DNA from: Alteromonas portus
Lineage (GTDB): Bacteria > Pseudomonadota > Gammaproteobacteria > Enterobacterales > Alteromonadaceae
DNA: 64,000 nt
Assembly: GCF_005117025.1 (NCBI RefSeq)
Contig: NZ_SWCO01000001.1
Coordinates: forward strand, 496,001 to 560,000
Direction: 5' to 3'
The position numbers and the translations under genes are program-made. Below the pieces are notes generated by a model, which worked only from the letters and a program-made list of their open reading frames with translations, was not told the DNA's origin and made no database searches. Of the stretch, positions 9,370 to 19,100 are shown piece by piece (positions within the stretch are counted from its first letter, which is position 1; each line of letters begins with the position of its first letter).

Positions 9370-10054
9370 AAAAGGTACGAATAACTTCAAGTCATTTCAA
9401 CAAAATCGTATACAAGCAAAACTAGATGCAATTGAGGACTTTATTAATTCTCTGCCCAAGCGAATGAAATTTGATCGCTTTGAAGATCTGTTAGCTGACT
9501 GTTGCGAGTATTTAGGGTGTCATAGAACAACAATTACTCGTCAACAAGTTTACGTTGAAAAGTTGAAAGACGAATTTCAGCAAAGAAGCTTGTTTTTATC
9601 TTCTGATGCAATGGGCAACTATTCGACTAGTCAGCTTGAACAGCTAATCGAAGCAAAGGATGCAGAAATTAGCAGCTTAAAGGGCGAGATAGACAGAACT
9701 TCGGCAGCGTTAAGAGACGCAAAAACTCAAATTACTTATTATCTGAGTGACGATTACAAAGAATCGGGATTTGTTTTTAATAAACCTGAAAATTCAGTTC
9801 GAATAACTGAGAAAAAGCAGGAAAGTAATTTTCAGAAGGAATTTGAATATACTGCTCATGCGTTAAATCTATTGCTGCAATACCTGGAAGATCAGCGATT
9901 TGGTATTGGCTTGAGAAATGAAAACAGTAGTTCAAAATTCATTCTTGCTGATGATGGGCTGGGAGCTATACCGAAAAAAATTGCTGATAGTAAATATCTT
10001 GCAGACTTCGTTAGGTATCTGAATAAATCGGGTGCGAAGTATGGATCAAAATAA
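9359..10054 (+). CDS. Small helix-turn-helix/coiled-coil protein of the recombinase module (TnpC-like position)
   Basis: A 231-residue basic protein. Residues about 35-65 (DCCEYLGCHRTTITRQ) look like a helix-turn-helix of the kind seen in TnpC-type accessory proteins of tyrosine-recombinase transposons. Residues about 90-125 form a predicted coiled coil (EAKDAEISSLKGEI), and the C-terminal third has no recognised motif. The start overlaps the end of the preceding recombinase by 11 bases, so the two are translationally coupled. By position it corresponds to the third member of recombinase trios, thought to help choose or orient the insertion. I cannot confirm homology to GmtX without a search. 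Confidence 0.6.
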   Translation: MGAKKGTNNFKSFQQNRIQAKLDAIEDFINSLPKRMKFDRFEDLLADCCEYLGCHRTTITRQQVYVEKLKDEFQQRSLFLSSDAMGNYSTSQLEQLIEAKDAEISSLKGEIDRTSAALRDAKTQITYYLSDDYKESGFVFNKPENSVRITEKKQESNFQKEFEYTAHALNLLLQYLEDQRFGIGLRNENSSSKFILADDGLGAIPKKIADSKYLADFVRYLNKSGAKYGSK

Positions 10055-10550
10055 GCTGACTCAACTAACGCTTCAAACTGCAAAGAGCAATAATGCGATG
10101 AAGTTAGTCGCTTTTCTTAAGTCAGCTATAGAGAACGGGCATAAGCTTCCAGCTCGAAAGAACACATTGGATGTCAATAAGTCACTTTTGGCAGAACTGG
10201 CGGGATTTGACCGACAAGCTCTCGACGAGGAGCGTGGTGCTAAAGATACAATTAATATACTGAATTGGGCCATTAAGCATATAGGACTTGACTCTGGCTT
10301 GGTGCATGAGAGTTTTGTTCGACAGAGTGATAGCCCTGATTTGAAAGCGCTCAAGAAAATCTTAGATAAGCAGGACCGAGAAATTCACAGGTTAGAGTCG
10401 TTACTACTTCGTGCAGAAGCAAAAAACAACTCGTTGGTCTATGAAATAAAAAAGCTAGAAAGGACTCTTAGTCAAAAAAATGAAGCTGATGCTTATATCT
10501 CTTCGGGTTATAAAATAGTCTTGTTTGATGATTTTGAGGAATTAAGTTGA
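10041..10550 (+). CDS. Small coiled-coil protein of the recombinase module, function unknown
   Basis: About 169 residues from the ATG at 10041; an in-frame GTG at 10032 would add three. An N-terminal helical part includes a possible helix-turn-helix (LLAELAGFDRQAL, about 50-65). A long coiled coil follows (about 105-150, heptad-like LKKILDKQDREIHRLESLL) and an acidic end (LFDDFEEL). The layout (helix-turn-helix then coiled coil) mirrors the preceding gene although the sequences differ, so both may be DNA-binding partners of the recombinases. It overlaps the gene before by 14 bases and the helicase start by 4. I do not recognise the family. Confidence 0.55.
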   Translation: MDQNKLTQLTLQTAKSNNAMKLVAFLKSAIENGHKLPARKNTLDVNKSLLAELAGFDRQALDEERGAKDTINILNWAIKHIGLDSGLVHESFVRQSDSPDLKALKKILDKQDREIHRLESLLLRAEAKNNSLVYEIKKLERTLSQKNEADAYISSGYKIVLFDDFEELS

Positions 10551-12583
10551 GTGCTAATCGATGGGTAACAATCCGCTTGGTTGTTACTTCCGTTTCTCCA
10601 GGCTACAAAAAGCTTAGGATAAACGGAAGCTTCAATAGCAAACGTCGAGAGGTACACGTTCCAGCCGAAATTGACGCCCCTGGACTTGGTGATTTAATTG
10701 AAGTTAGGGGAGTTGTTAGAAAAGGTGAATACGGTCTTATCCTTGATGCGACAAATTGGAAACTATGTTGTGTAGATGAGCATGACATCTTTCAGTTCCT
10801 ACGAAAACAGAGAACAAACCAAATACAGGGATTGGGGAGTCAGAAACTTAATAAATTAGAAATGCATTTTAATCGTGAGCCTCACCGATTTCTGGATGCC
10901 TTAGTTTGTTCTGACTCAACTGAACTTGAAGGTATCATTGGAATGTCGCTAGCCGATAGGCTTATAGAGTTCTGGCAGTCTTACAAGACTGAGAATGAGC
11001 TGATTTTAGCACTGATGCAACTTGGCTTGTCGTTTAAGAGTGCTCACTCTGCGTTGACTGTATTTGGGGAATCTTCTGTCAAGCGTATAGAAGATGACCC
11101 ATTCGAGCTGGTGCCAATTGTTGGGTTTGATGCATCCGATGAGATTGCCAAAAGTTTAAAACTCCCAATGAACGACCGACGTCGAATCAGTGCGTTGAGC
11201 AATGAAATCCTGCTGAATTACCAAGAGCAAACTGCTAGCAGCCTGATGCATCGAGATAAATTTGTTGAGCAAGCCGAGTATTATCAAGTAGATGGAGAAC
11301 TGGCTTTATCAATCGGTATCGAGACAAAAGCCATCATTTTCGACAGTGGTTATATTACAAATCCTGCTTTTTATGAAATGGAAATTTCGATTCGACAATT
11401 TCTGACGAAAATAACTGCTAATCGATCAATAAGATTTCATGACTATGAGATAACGAGAAAGCTGGAACTATTCAAAACGATAAATCGAATAGCTTTAACT
11501 CAGGAGCAAGATATTGCCGTTCATTTGGCGCTTAACAATAATGTTAGTTGTATAACAGGAGGCGCAGGCGTTGGTAAGACGGAAGTGATAAATGCAATAA
11601 GTTGGATTTATAAGAGTCTTACTGGATTCAACGTAATTGGGACCGCATTGAGCGGTATCGCTGTCGATAGAATCATCGAAGCCACAGGCAATTCTGAAGC
11701 GTACACTTTAGCTAAATTGCGTTACGGTGTTTCAAATGGCGATATTAAAGTACTTCCCGATACTCTGCTTGTTGTAGATGAATCGAGTATGCTTGGTGTT
11801 CAAGAGTTGTATTATATTTCCAAGCTTAGGTTGGATAAGCTGAAACTAGTTTTTGTAGGGGATCGCAATCAACTTTCAGCTGTTGGTTATGGAAGGTTTT
11901 TTGAACAAGCCATTTCATACTTTCCAACCGCCAAATTGACAAAGGTTTTCCGGGCGGAATCCGATGAAATTGCTAACGCCGCGAATGCTATATTGGCTGG
12001 CTTTAAACCTTCTCCAAATAGACATGTCGATATAATTAAACCAAACCTAGACGATATTGCAGCCTATGCATTAATTCATGGAGCTATGGTTTTATGCCCG
12101 ACTAATGTAACGGCGTCAAAAATAAATCGCCGTATACAAAGGCTGCGAGTAAAAAGTGGATTCAGTATATTCACATTCTTGGGTAATCAAATTTACTCGA
12201 ATGACCGGCTACTGTTTACTAAAAATAACCACAAACTGGGTATTTTAAATGGCCACTTCGGCATTTTCGTAAAACATGATGCTGAAGGTATCCATTTGAA
12301 CATGGAGAGAATTGGTTCGATCACTCTGTCTTATGACGATTTCGTAAATTCAGGACCTCAACTGGGATATGCGGTAACAGGACATAAAAGCCAAGGGGCA
12401 GGTTTTGATACAGTGGTTGTAGTATGCGAAAAGTCATCGGTATGCACAAAACGTTGGCTATATACTGCGTTCACTCGAGCCAAAAAGAAAATCGCATTTG
12501 CAGAACTTGGTGATATTCAGTTCGCTTTAAATAAACCAGACAAACCTAGAATGACTCAGCGTCTAGTGCCACTTGTAGAGTGA
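10547..12583 (+). CDS. RecD2-like superfamily 1B DNA helicase
   Basis: A 678-residue ATP-dependent 5'-3' helicase-type protein. The N-terminal ~230 residues resemble the OB-like and helix-hairpin-helix region of RecD2 (GLGSQKLNKL, then DPFELVPIVGFDASDEIA). Motor motifs follow: Walker A GGAGVGKT with Lys about 344, motif II VVDESSM with Asp411-Glu412, motif III VFVGDRNQLSAVG, motif V TGHKSQG and motif VI YTAFTRAKKKI. It starts at TTG, its bases shared with the upstream TGA stop (TTGA), so it belongs to the same operon as the recombinases. It may process ends or replicate the excised element. RecD2-type helicases are not standard in tyrosine-recombinase trios as I know them. Confidence 0.8.
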   Translation: MSANRWVTIRLVVTSVSPGYKKLRINGSFNSKRREVHVPAEIDAPGLGDLIEVRGVVRKGEYGLILDATNWKLCCVDEHDIFQFLRKQRTNQIQGLGSQKLNKLEMHFNREPHRFLDALVCSDSTELEGIIGMSLADRLIEFWQSYKTENELILALMQLGLSFKSAHSALTVFGESSVKRIEDDPFELVPIVGFDASDEIAKSLKLPMNDRRRISALSNEILLNYQEQTASSLMHRDKFVEQAEYYQVDGELALSIGIETKAIIFDSGYITNPAFYEMEISIRQFLTKITANRSIRFHDYEITRKLELFKTINRIALTQEQDIAVHLALNNNVSCITGGAGVGKTEVINAISWIYKSLTGFNVIGTALSGIAVDRIIEATGNSEAYTLAKLRYGVSNGDIKVLPDTLLVVDESSMLGVQELYYISKLRLDKLKLVFVGDRNQLSAVGYGRFFEQAISYFPTAKLTKVFRAESDEIANAANAILAGFKPSPNRHVDIIKPNLDDIAAYALIHGAMVLCPTNVTASKINRRIQRLRVKSGFSIFTFLGNQIYSNDRLLFTKNNHKLGILNGHFGIFVKHDAEGIHLNMERIGSITLSYDDFVNSGPQLGYAVTGHKSQGAGFDTVVVVCEKSSVCTKRWLYTAFTRAKKKIAFAELGDIQFALNKPDKPRMTQRLVPLVE

Positions 12584-12616
12584 CAAATCGAAAAACACTT
12601 CTTATTTTTCGAGAAA

Positions 12617-12693
12617 TGGCCGGAACGGTGGAGTTCGAATCCACAACCTTCCCCTTAGGAGGGGGATGCTCTATCCAATTGAGCTACGTCCCG
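12617..12693 (-). tRNA. tRNA-Arg (anticodon CCT), intact
   Basis: The minus strand folds as a complete 77-base cloverleaf. The acceptor stem is CGGGACG/CGTTCCG with discriminator G and an encoded CCA. The D stem is GCTC/GAGC, the anticodon stem TCCCC/GGGGA with loop CTCCTAA (anticodon CCT), and the T arm GTGGA-TTCGAAC-TCCAC. Its 3' end points at the recombinase module, whose last stop codon is 33 bases away. This is the position expected for an island integrated at a tRNA 3' end. Its sequence differs strongly from the broken tRNA-Arg(CCT) next to it, so it may have arrived with the island. Confidence 0.9.
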
Positions 12694-12819
12694 GTAGTAG
12701 AAAATACTGACTATTAGATCATCTTCAGCATTATATTAGCGTTTGCCTGCCAAAATAAGCCATTGCGTATTTATATCTATTGACCTGCCTATGTACGTCA
12801 GTGATTTAAATACGCACAG
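12694..12819. other. Short spacer between the two tRNA-Arg sequences
   Basis: This 126-base AT-rich spacer has no open reading frame or clear hairpin. It must hold the promoter of the intact tRNA, since that gene is read leftwards, but I cannot place convincing -35 and -10 boxes. Confidence 0.4.
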
Positions 12820-12891
12820 CCCCATACCCCACTTAAGAACCAACATCTAAGCCTTAGGAGGGCCTTGTTTTATCCATTAAACTATGGGGAC
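12820..12891 (-). pseudogene. Degenerate tRNA-Arg (CCT) with destroyed T arm and 3' end
   Basis: The 5' part is well formed on the minus strand: acceptor strand GTCCCCA, D arm GTTT/AAAC, anticodon stem AGGCC/GGCTT with loop CTCCTAA (CCT). It resembles the usual enterobacterial-type argW. After the T-stem strand GTTGG the sequence departs: the T loop reads TTCTTAA instead of TTCGANN, the T stem does not pair, the 3' acceptor strand is shifted by two bases, and no CCA is encoded. I read it as a host tRNA gene damaged at the place where tRNA-targeting recombinases cross over. A highly divergent functional tRNA is less likely. Confidence 0.65.
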
Positions 12892-13050
12892 CTAATGCGT
12901 AGGAAGCTTTATTATACGTAGTTCCAAAAAATACGAAACCCTTTGATTAATCAACAAGGTGCAGTGTTTTATAACAACGCGCTTATGCGGCTAAAATGGC
13001 TTATCTATGCGGATTGGTATTAAATACCTAGTGATACTAGGCACCCAAAT

Positions 13051-13077
13051 AAAAAAGCCCTCGTTAAATGCGAGGGC
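13051..13077 (-). terminator. Rho-independent terminator of the giant adhesin gene
   Basis: On the minus strand GCCCTCG (13071-13077) pairs with CGAGGGC (13057-13063) around a 7-base loop and runs into six T residues (13051-13056). It begins 24 bases after the adhesin stop, so the adhesin reading frame ends naturally here and is not truncated by a later event. Confidence 0.85.
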
Positions 13078-13100
13078 TTAAGGCTAACTTCGTGACCAGA

Positions 13101-16100
13101 CTAGATATCCGTTGGTGGAAGTTTATCTATTGCTGTTTTCAGCACTTCAGACTCCGTCGGAGAAGCTGTTGTCACATCACCACTGTTTTCCGTAGAAGTT
13201 TCGCCCACTACTTCGCCACCTGTACCAGACGTCACGCTTTCGCTTCCCGAATCTGTAGGCGTAGGTTCTGTTGAAGGCAGAATCAAATCTTCAGGTGGAA
13301 GACCGATATCTACAAAATCCTCCGTTACCTCTGTCACCGGGCCAGCTGAGACAATATCGCCTTCCTCTGGTAGCGTGATTGTGTCGTCAGGCAAGGTGCT
13401 TTCTGGTGTAAGCGGGCTCGTTTCTTCTGGAGCAGTTGAAATAGGGCTGCCGATATCAACCGTGTCTAATGTAGTGCCTGATAAGTCGATAGTGTCACCA
13501 CCACCAAAACCATCACCTACGGTGGTACCGAGCGTACTCACTTCCTCTTCAGGTAGCGTAATAGTTTCAGGTGTATCCTCTACAGGAGCTATGCTTTCTA
13601 CTGGCTCAGTGCTCATGAGCGGGGCCGTCGGCTCGCTTTCGGGTGTTGCCAGTCTGGCTTCTGCGTTCAGGTCAACCGTTTGAAGTGTTTGCCCTGTTAA
13701 GTCAATGATGTCAAGTGCTGTAGGCTCATCAGTAACAACGGTGCCGCTGCTGTCTGACGCGCTTACAGACTCAGATGAAGTGGTTGTCACGACCTCAGGT
13801 ACACCTTCACCAGATGCCGTCACAAACACGTTAAACTCTGCCTGCTCGACAGTACCGTCTGGATACTCTATACGATAAGTAAAGGTATCCGTTAAGGTGC
13901 CACCAAATACGGCTAGCGTGTTGTCTGGGGTATAAGTGTACGCGCCAGTTTCGTCAATTTGCAGCGTGCCATACTCGCCCAGTAACGTAATGCCGCCCGT
14001 AGCGTCTTGGAAGTTAATTCCATCGGTAGATACCGTCACGTCGTATGTTGGGCCAAACAGTATATCGTTTTCGAACAGGTTGCCTGTGGCGGTTTGTACG
14101 CCGCTAACTTCAAATTGGTCAAGGTAGTTGATGGTAGAGGATAGGTCTACACTAATGCTGCCGGCTACGCCAGCGCCAATAGTGCCGTCCATTGTGAGCC
14201 TGTATAGACCCTCAGTTAATCCGTTGACGGTAAGAACGGTATCGCCATCAACACCTAACAAGCTGATAAGCTCATCGTTTGGAAAAACTCTGTACGCTTC
14301 CCACGCTCCGTTTTCAAACTTTTCTACTGTAACAGTAACGCTTGAAACCAGGGTTAGTATGCTCCCTCCATCTACGTTTAACGTGATGTCCTGAGTCGTG
14401 TTTGCCGCGACATCAAAAGTATTGCTGGTATCGCTAAAACTGCGGAATAACCCTAGAACATAAGTGTGCGACAGCGCATCAAGCTCGTTAAGGCCGGTGT
14501 CCGTAACAAAATCATAGGTCAATTCAGCACGTGCCGAGTCTGCCGATACACCTTGTCCTGACAAGTTAAAGTTAAGATTGGCGGTAGAGGTATTCGTGCC
14601 ATCTGAAATGGTGTAGCTAAAGCTATCTGTATTGCCTAAGCCGTCGCGAACGCCATTGGCTACATAGGTGTAGCTACCGTCTTCAAATATAGTTAAATCA
14701 CCATAATCACCTTCAATGGTAATGCCAGACAGCCCCGTACCCAATACGGTCACCGACTCACCATTGGTATGGGTTACTTGCGTCACTACGCCGCCCTCGG
14801 CAATGCTATCGGCTACATCGCCAGTATTAGCGGCATCAATAACATTCCCAGAAGTCGCTGTGCTACCTTCAAACTGATATTCCGTTAGTGTTGTAGTCAC
14901 ATCCGTTTGTTCTAATAAGGATATCGTATTGCTAAGCAAGATTGCGGCAATGTCGTCAATGAGAGCATCAGACAACTGTGCTACTCCTAGCGTTGTAAGA
15001 CCTGAGTTAATAGTACCGACCAAGTCGCCAGCTCCAATCGTGTCTGTGGTAGCTAGGATTGGCTCAAGAATAAATTCTCTTACTAAAGTTCCTAAAGGTA
15101 TAACGCCTAAACCTGTTTCCCCATTTAGCGCAGTTTCAATTGCATCTAGCACTACCTCTTGGTTTTCCTCTCCAAGAACAACCCCTCCATCGCCTAGTTC
15201 AGTAAGTGTAATCGAGCCGTCTCCATCTTGGTCAAACAAGTTTTCGAGGGAGCTTTGACTGTTACGAACAACAACCGCATAGTCTCCAGCAGGGAGCCCA
15301 GAGAACTTTGCCACCAAGGTGTCATCACCTAACAAGCCCAAGACATTTAACCCTACAGCGTCACCAACAAGAGGGCTGTCTGGTGTTGTTGCAGAGGCAA
15401 CTACATTGCCATCTGCATCAACAATATCAACTCTATACCCATTGGCCACTGCAACTAGCGCAGTTTGGCTAACCTCTACAACCACTTCTCCGAAGTAGTC
15501 GGCTCCAACAGTAAATGTTGTACTAGCGGTAGGAGAGCCTGCGGCAGGTGAACCCGCTGCTACGTCAATCACCTGCAAGTCGCTATCAGTAACTGGAGTA
15601 TTAACAATGGCCGTTTGTGCGCCCAACTCCATGTCATTGTTATCGGTTTGAGCTACTACTGGCGGGAAGTCGCTGCCAGATATGTTGATGGTAAGCGCCG
15701 CAATATCAGAAGTTTCACCATCTGATAAGGTGTAGTTAAACACTTCGTCTTGGCCAATTGCACTACGATCGCCATCAGCGGTATAGGTGTAAGTGCCGTC
15801 TGCAGCAATTTCCAGTACGCCATAGTCACCTTGAATAGTAACCGTACCAGTAGCAGGAACAGCAACACTGTCACCAGAGGTATTGGTAACAAGCGTTACT
15901 TGGGCACCGTCTAAAATGGTGTCAGTGCCCACACCACTTAAGTCACCGTCTATTAGGTTGCCTTGGGCTACTAAATCACCCGTATAAGTGTATTCGGTTA
16001 ATGTGGTGGTGATATCAGTGTCTTGCAATAAGGTTAATGTATTGCTGAGCAATGCATCTGCAAGAACATCGGCCACAGCGTCGAGGAGGCCTGTGATACC

Positions 16101-19100
16101 AAGCGCGTTTATTGGCGTAGTTAGTAGACCAACCAGCTGACCTGCGCCAATTACTGTAGTTGTATCAAGCAGACCTTCAAGGATCCCTCTAACTTGCGTG
16201 CCAACGGTTCCGGGCAAGACGACATTTAAAATTCCACCGTTTAACGTTGTTTCTACGAAATTAAGAATTTCCGTTTGGTTATCGGGCCCAAGCACGACAC
16301 CTGCTGTCCCCAGTTCATCAAGGTCAACGTCGTTACTGTTGTCATTGTCTAATAAATCTTCCAGTATATTTTCATCATTTCGGACCACCACGCTGTAGTT
16401 GCCAGCGTCAAGGCCTGCTAACGAGAACGAAATAGTCTCATCGCCGGTCACATTAAAGATGTCTAGGCCACCGACATCGGCAACTTGTGAGTCTGCGCTT
16501 ACTCCTTTGTAAACGAGTTGGCCGCTCTCGTCATACACCTCAACAATGTAGGCATCGGCAACAGCAACCAGTGCTATTTGGTCAACTTCTACTAGCACTT
16601 CACCTACATGGTTAGGAGAAACGGTAAATGAGGCGCTTGCATCCACGCCACCTGTAGACTCTGCTAAGCCTATCACCTGCACGTCGCTGGTGGTTTCCGG
16701 TGGATTTACAGTAACTACAGGCTCGCCCATATCAACGGTGTTGCCGTCGTTTATAGCATCGAGAGCCTGTACGATAACATTTTGGCTCGCTGTGCTCGCC
16801 GAGTTACCTGCTTCGTCGGTGACGGTTGCCACCACCGCGTAGGTACCTGCTGGTAGCGGTGTTCCAGTCAAATCCAGGCTCCAGTTGCCGCTGCCATCAA
16901 TGGTAAGTTCAGGGTCAGTGCCAAAGGTATAGGATGTGCCATCAACGGTAACGGTTAGGGTAGTATTGTCACCAAGGTCAACCGTGCCATTAAAGATAAG
17001 CGTACTATCGCTAGTAATAAAGTCTCCAGCCACACCAGAGTCGTTTGAGATACTGTCGAACGTTACTGTCTGACCATTATTGTTTTCATCGATACTGATA
17101 TCGATAACAACGGTACCTGTATCAGTTGCAACATTGCCTACCGCATCTGTGGCGGTAACCACAGCCGTATAATTTCCTTCAGCAAGCAGTGCGACGATAT
17201 TATCAGCCAGCGTCCACGTTCCGTCACCATTGTTGGTAGCGGTGTAATCATTGCCGTCAATGGTCACCACCACAACCGCATTCGGGTCGTTCACCGTACC
17301 GCTTAGCTCTGGCGTGGTGTCGTTGGTGGTTAGATCGTTTATTGCAACGGTAGGCGCGGTGGTATCAATTACCACTGTACCTGTGTTGGTCACCGTATTA
17401 CCTGCGGCGTCTGTTGCACTTACCGATGTTGGGTAGCTGCCTTCTGCAAGCGTGGCGACTACATTGTCAGCTAACGTCCACGTGCCATCACCATTGTTGG
17501 TAGCGGTGTAATCATTGCCGTCAATGGTCACCACCACAACTGCATTCGGGTCGTTCACCGCACCGGTAAGCTCTGGCGTGGTGTCGTTGGTGGTGAGATC
17601 GTTTATTGCAACGGTAGGCGCGGTGGTATCAATTACCACTGTACCTGTGTTGGTCACCGTATTACCTGCGGCGTCTGTCGCGCTTACCGATGTTGGGTAG
17701 CTGCCTTCAGCGAGTGTGGCGACTACGTTATCAGCCAGTGTCCATGTGCCGTCACCGTTATTGGTAGCGGTGTAATCGTTGCCGTCAATGGTCACCACCA
17801 CAACCGCATTGGGGTCGTTCACCGTACCAGTTAGCTCAGGCGTGGTATCGTTGGTGGTTAAATCGTTTATTGCAACGGTAGGCGCGGTGGTATCAATAAC
17901 CACTGTACCAGTATTGGTTATCGTGTTGCCCGCGGCGTCTGTTGCAGTAACAGAAGTGGGGTAGCTGCCTTCAGCGAGCGTAGCGACTACGTTATCAGCC
18001 AACGTCCAGGTGCCATCACCATTGTTGGTAGCGGTATAGTCATTGCCGTCAATGGTGACTACTACAGTAGCCGTTGGGTCATCAACCGTACCAGTTAGTG
18101 CAGGCGCAGTGTCATTGGTCGTTACATCATTGATGGTTACGACAGGTGCCACGGCGTCTACCGTGTCAGATGCAGGCCCACTGGTGTTACCCGCTTCATC
18201 AGTAGCCGTTGCCGTTACTACAACTCCATCTGCCAATGGTGTATCTGGCGTTACGCTCCAATTGCCGTCGCCATCAGCGATCACGGTGAAATCTGGCGTG
18301 CCGTCTCCGTCTACATCCACATTTACCGTTGCGCCCGCTTCGGCTGTGCCGGTAATTTCAGTGCCGTTGCCCGCTTCAACGGTAGGCGCCGTTGGTGCTG
18401 TGGTATCAATAACCACTGTACCAGTATTCGTACCCACATTACCTACTGGGTCGGTTGCAGTAACCGTTGCGGTATAGCTACCTTCAGCAAGTGCCGCCAC
18501 CGCATCGTCAGCCAGTGTCCACGTGCCATCACCGTTATTGGTGGCGGTATAGTCGGCTCCATTGATGTTCACAATCACAGTGGCTGTTGGGTCGTCGACC
18601 GAACCAGTAAGTGCCGGCGTTGTGTCGTTTGTTGTTAAATCGTTGAAGGCAACTACTGGTTCAGCCGCGTCAACCGTGTCTGAGGCTGGGTTGCTAATGT
18701 TACCCGCTGCGTCAGTTGCCGTTACGGTCACAATTACGCCATCGGCAAGCGGTGTATCAGGCGTAATGCTCCAATTACCGTCGCCATCAGCGATGACGGT
18801 GAAATCAGGCGTGCCGTCGCCATCCACGTCCACACTTACGGTTGCACCGGCTTCAGCGGTACCGGTAATTTCGGTACCGTTGCCCGCATCCACAGTAGGT
18901 ATGGCAGGTGGTGTAGTATCAATCACTACCGTTCCTGAATTTGAACCCACATTGCCATCGGCATCCGTGGCAGTAACGGTAGCGGTATAGCTACCATCTG
19001 CAAGTGTAGCCACTGCATCGTCAGCCAGCGTCCAGCTTCCATCCCCATTGTTAGTTGCGGTGTAGTTCACACCATCAATGGTCACTACTACGATAGCGCT

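Noticed and set aside
4527..10054. Calling the module a RIT element (three similar recombinases)
   Set aside because: Only two of the proteins carry tyrosine recombinase residues and they differ greatly in size (471 and 1123 residues); the third and fourth are small coiled-coil proteins.
12820..12891. Calling the second tRNA-Arg(CCT) functional
   Set aside because: The T stem does not pair, the T loop lacks TTCGA, the acceptor 3' strand is out of register and no CCA is encoded.
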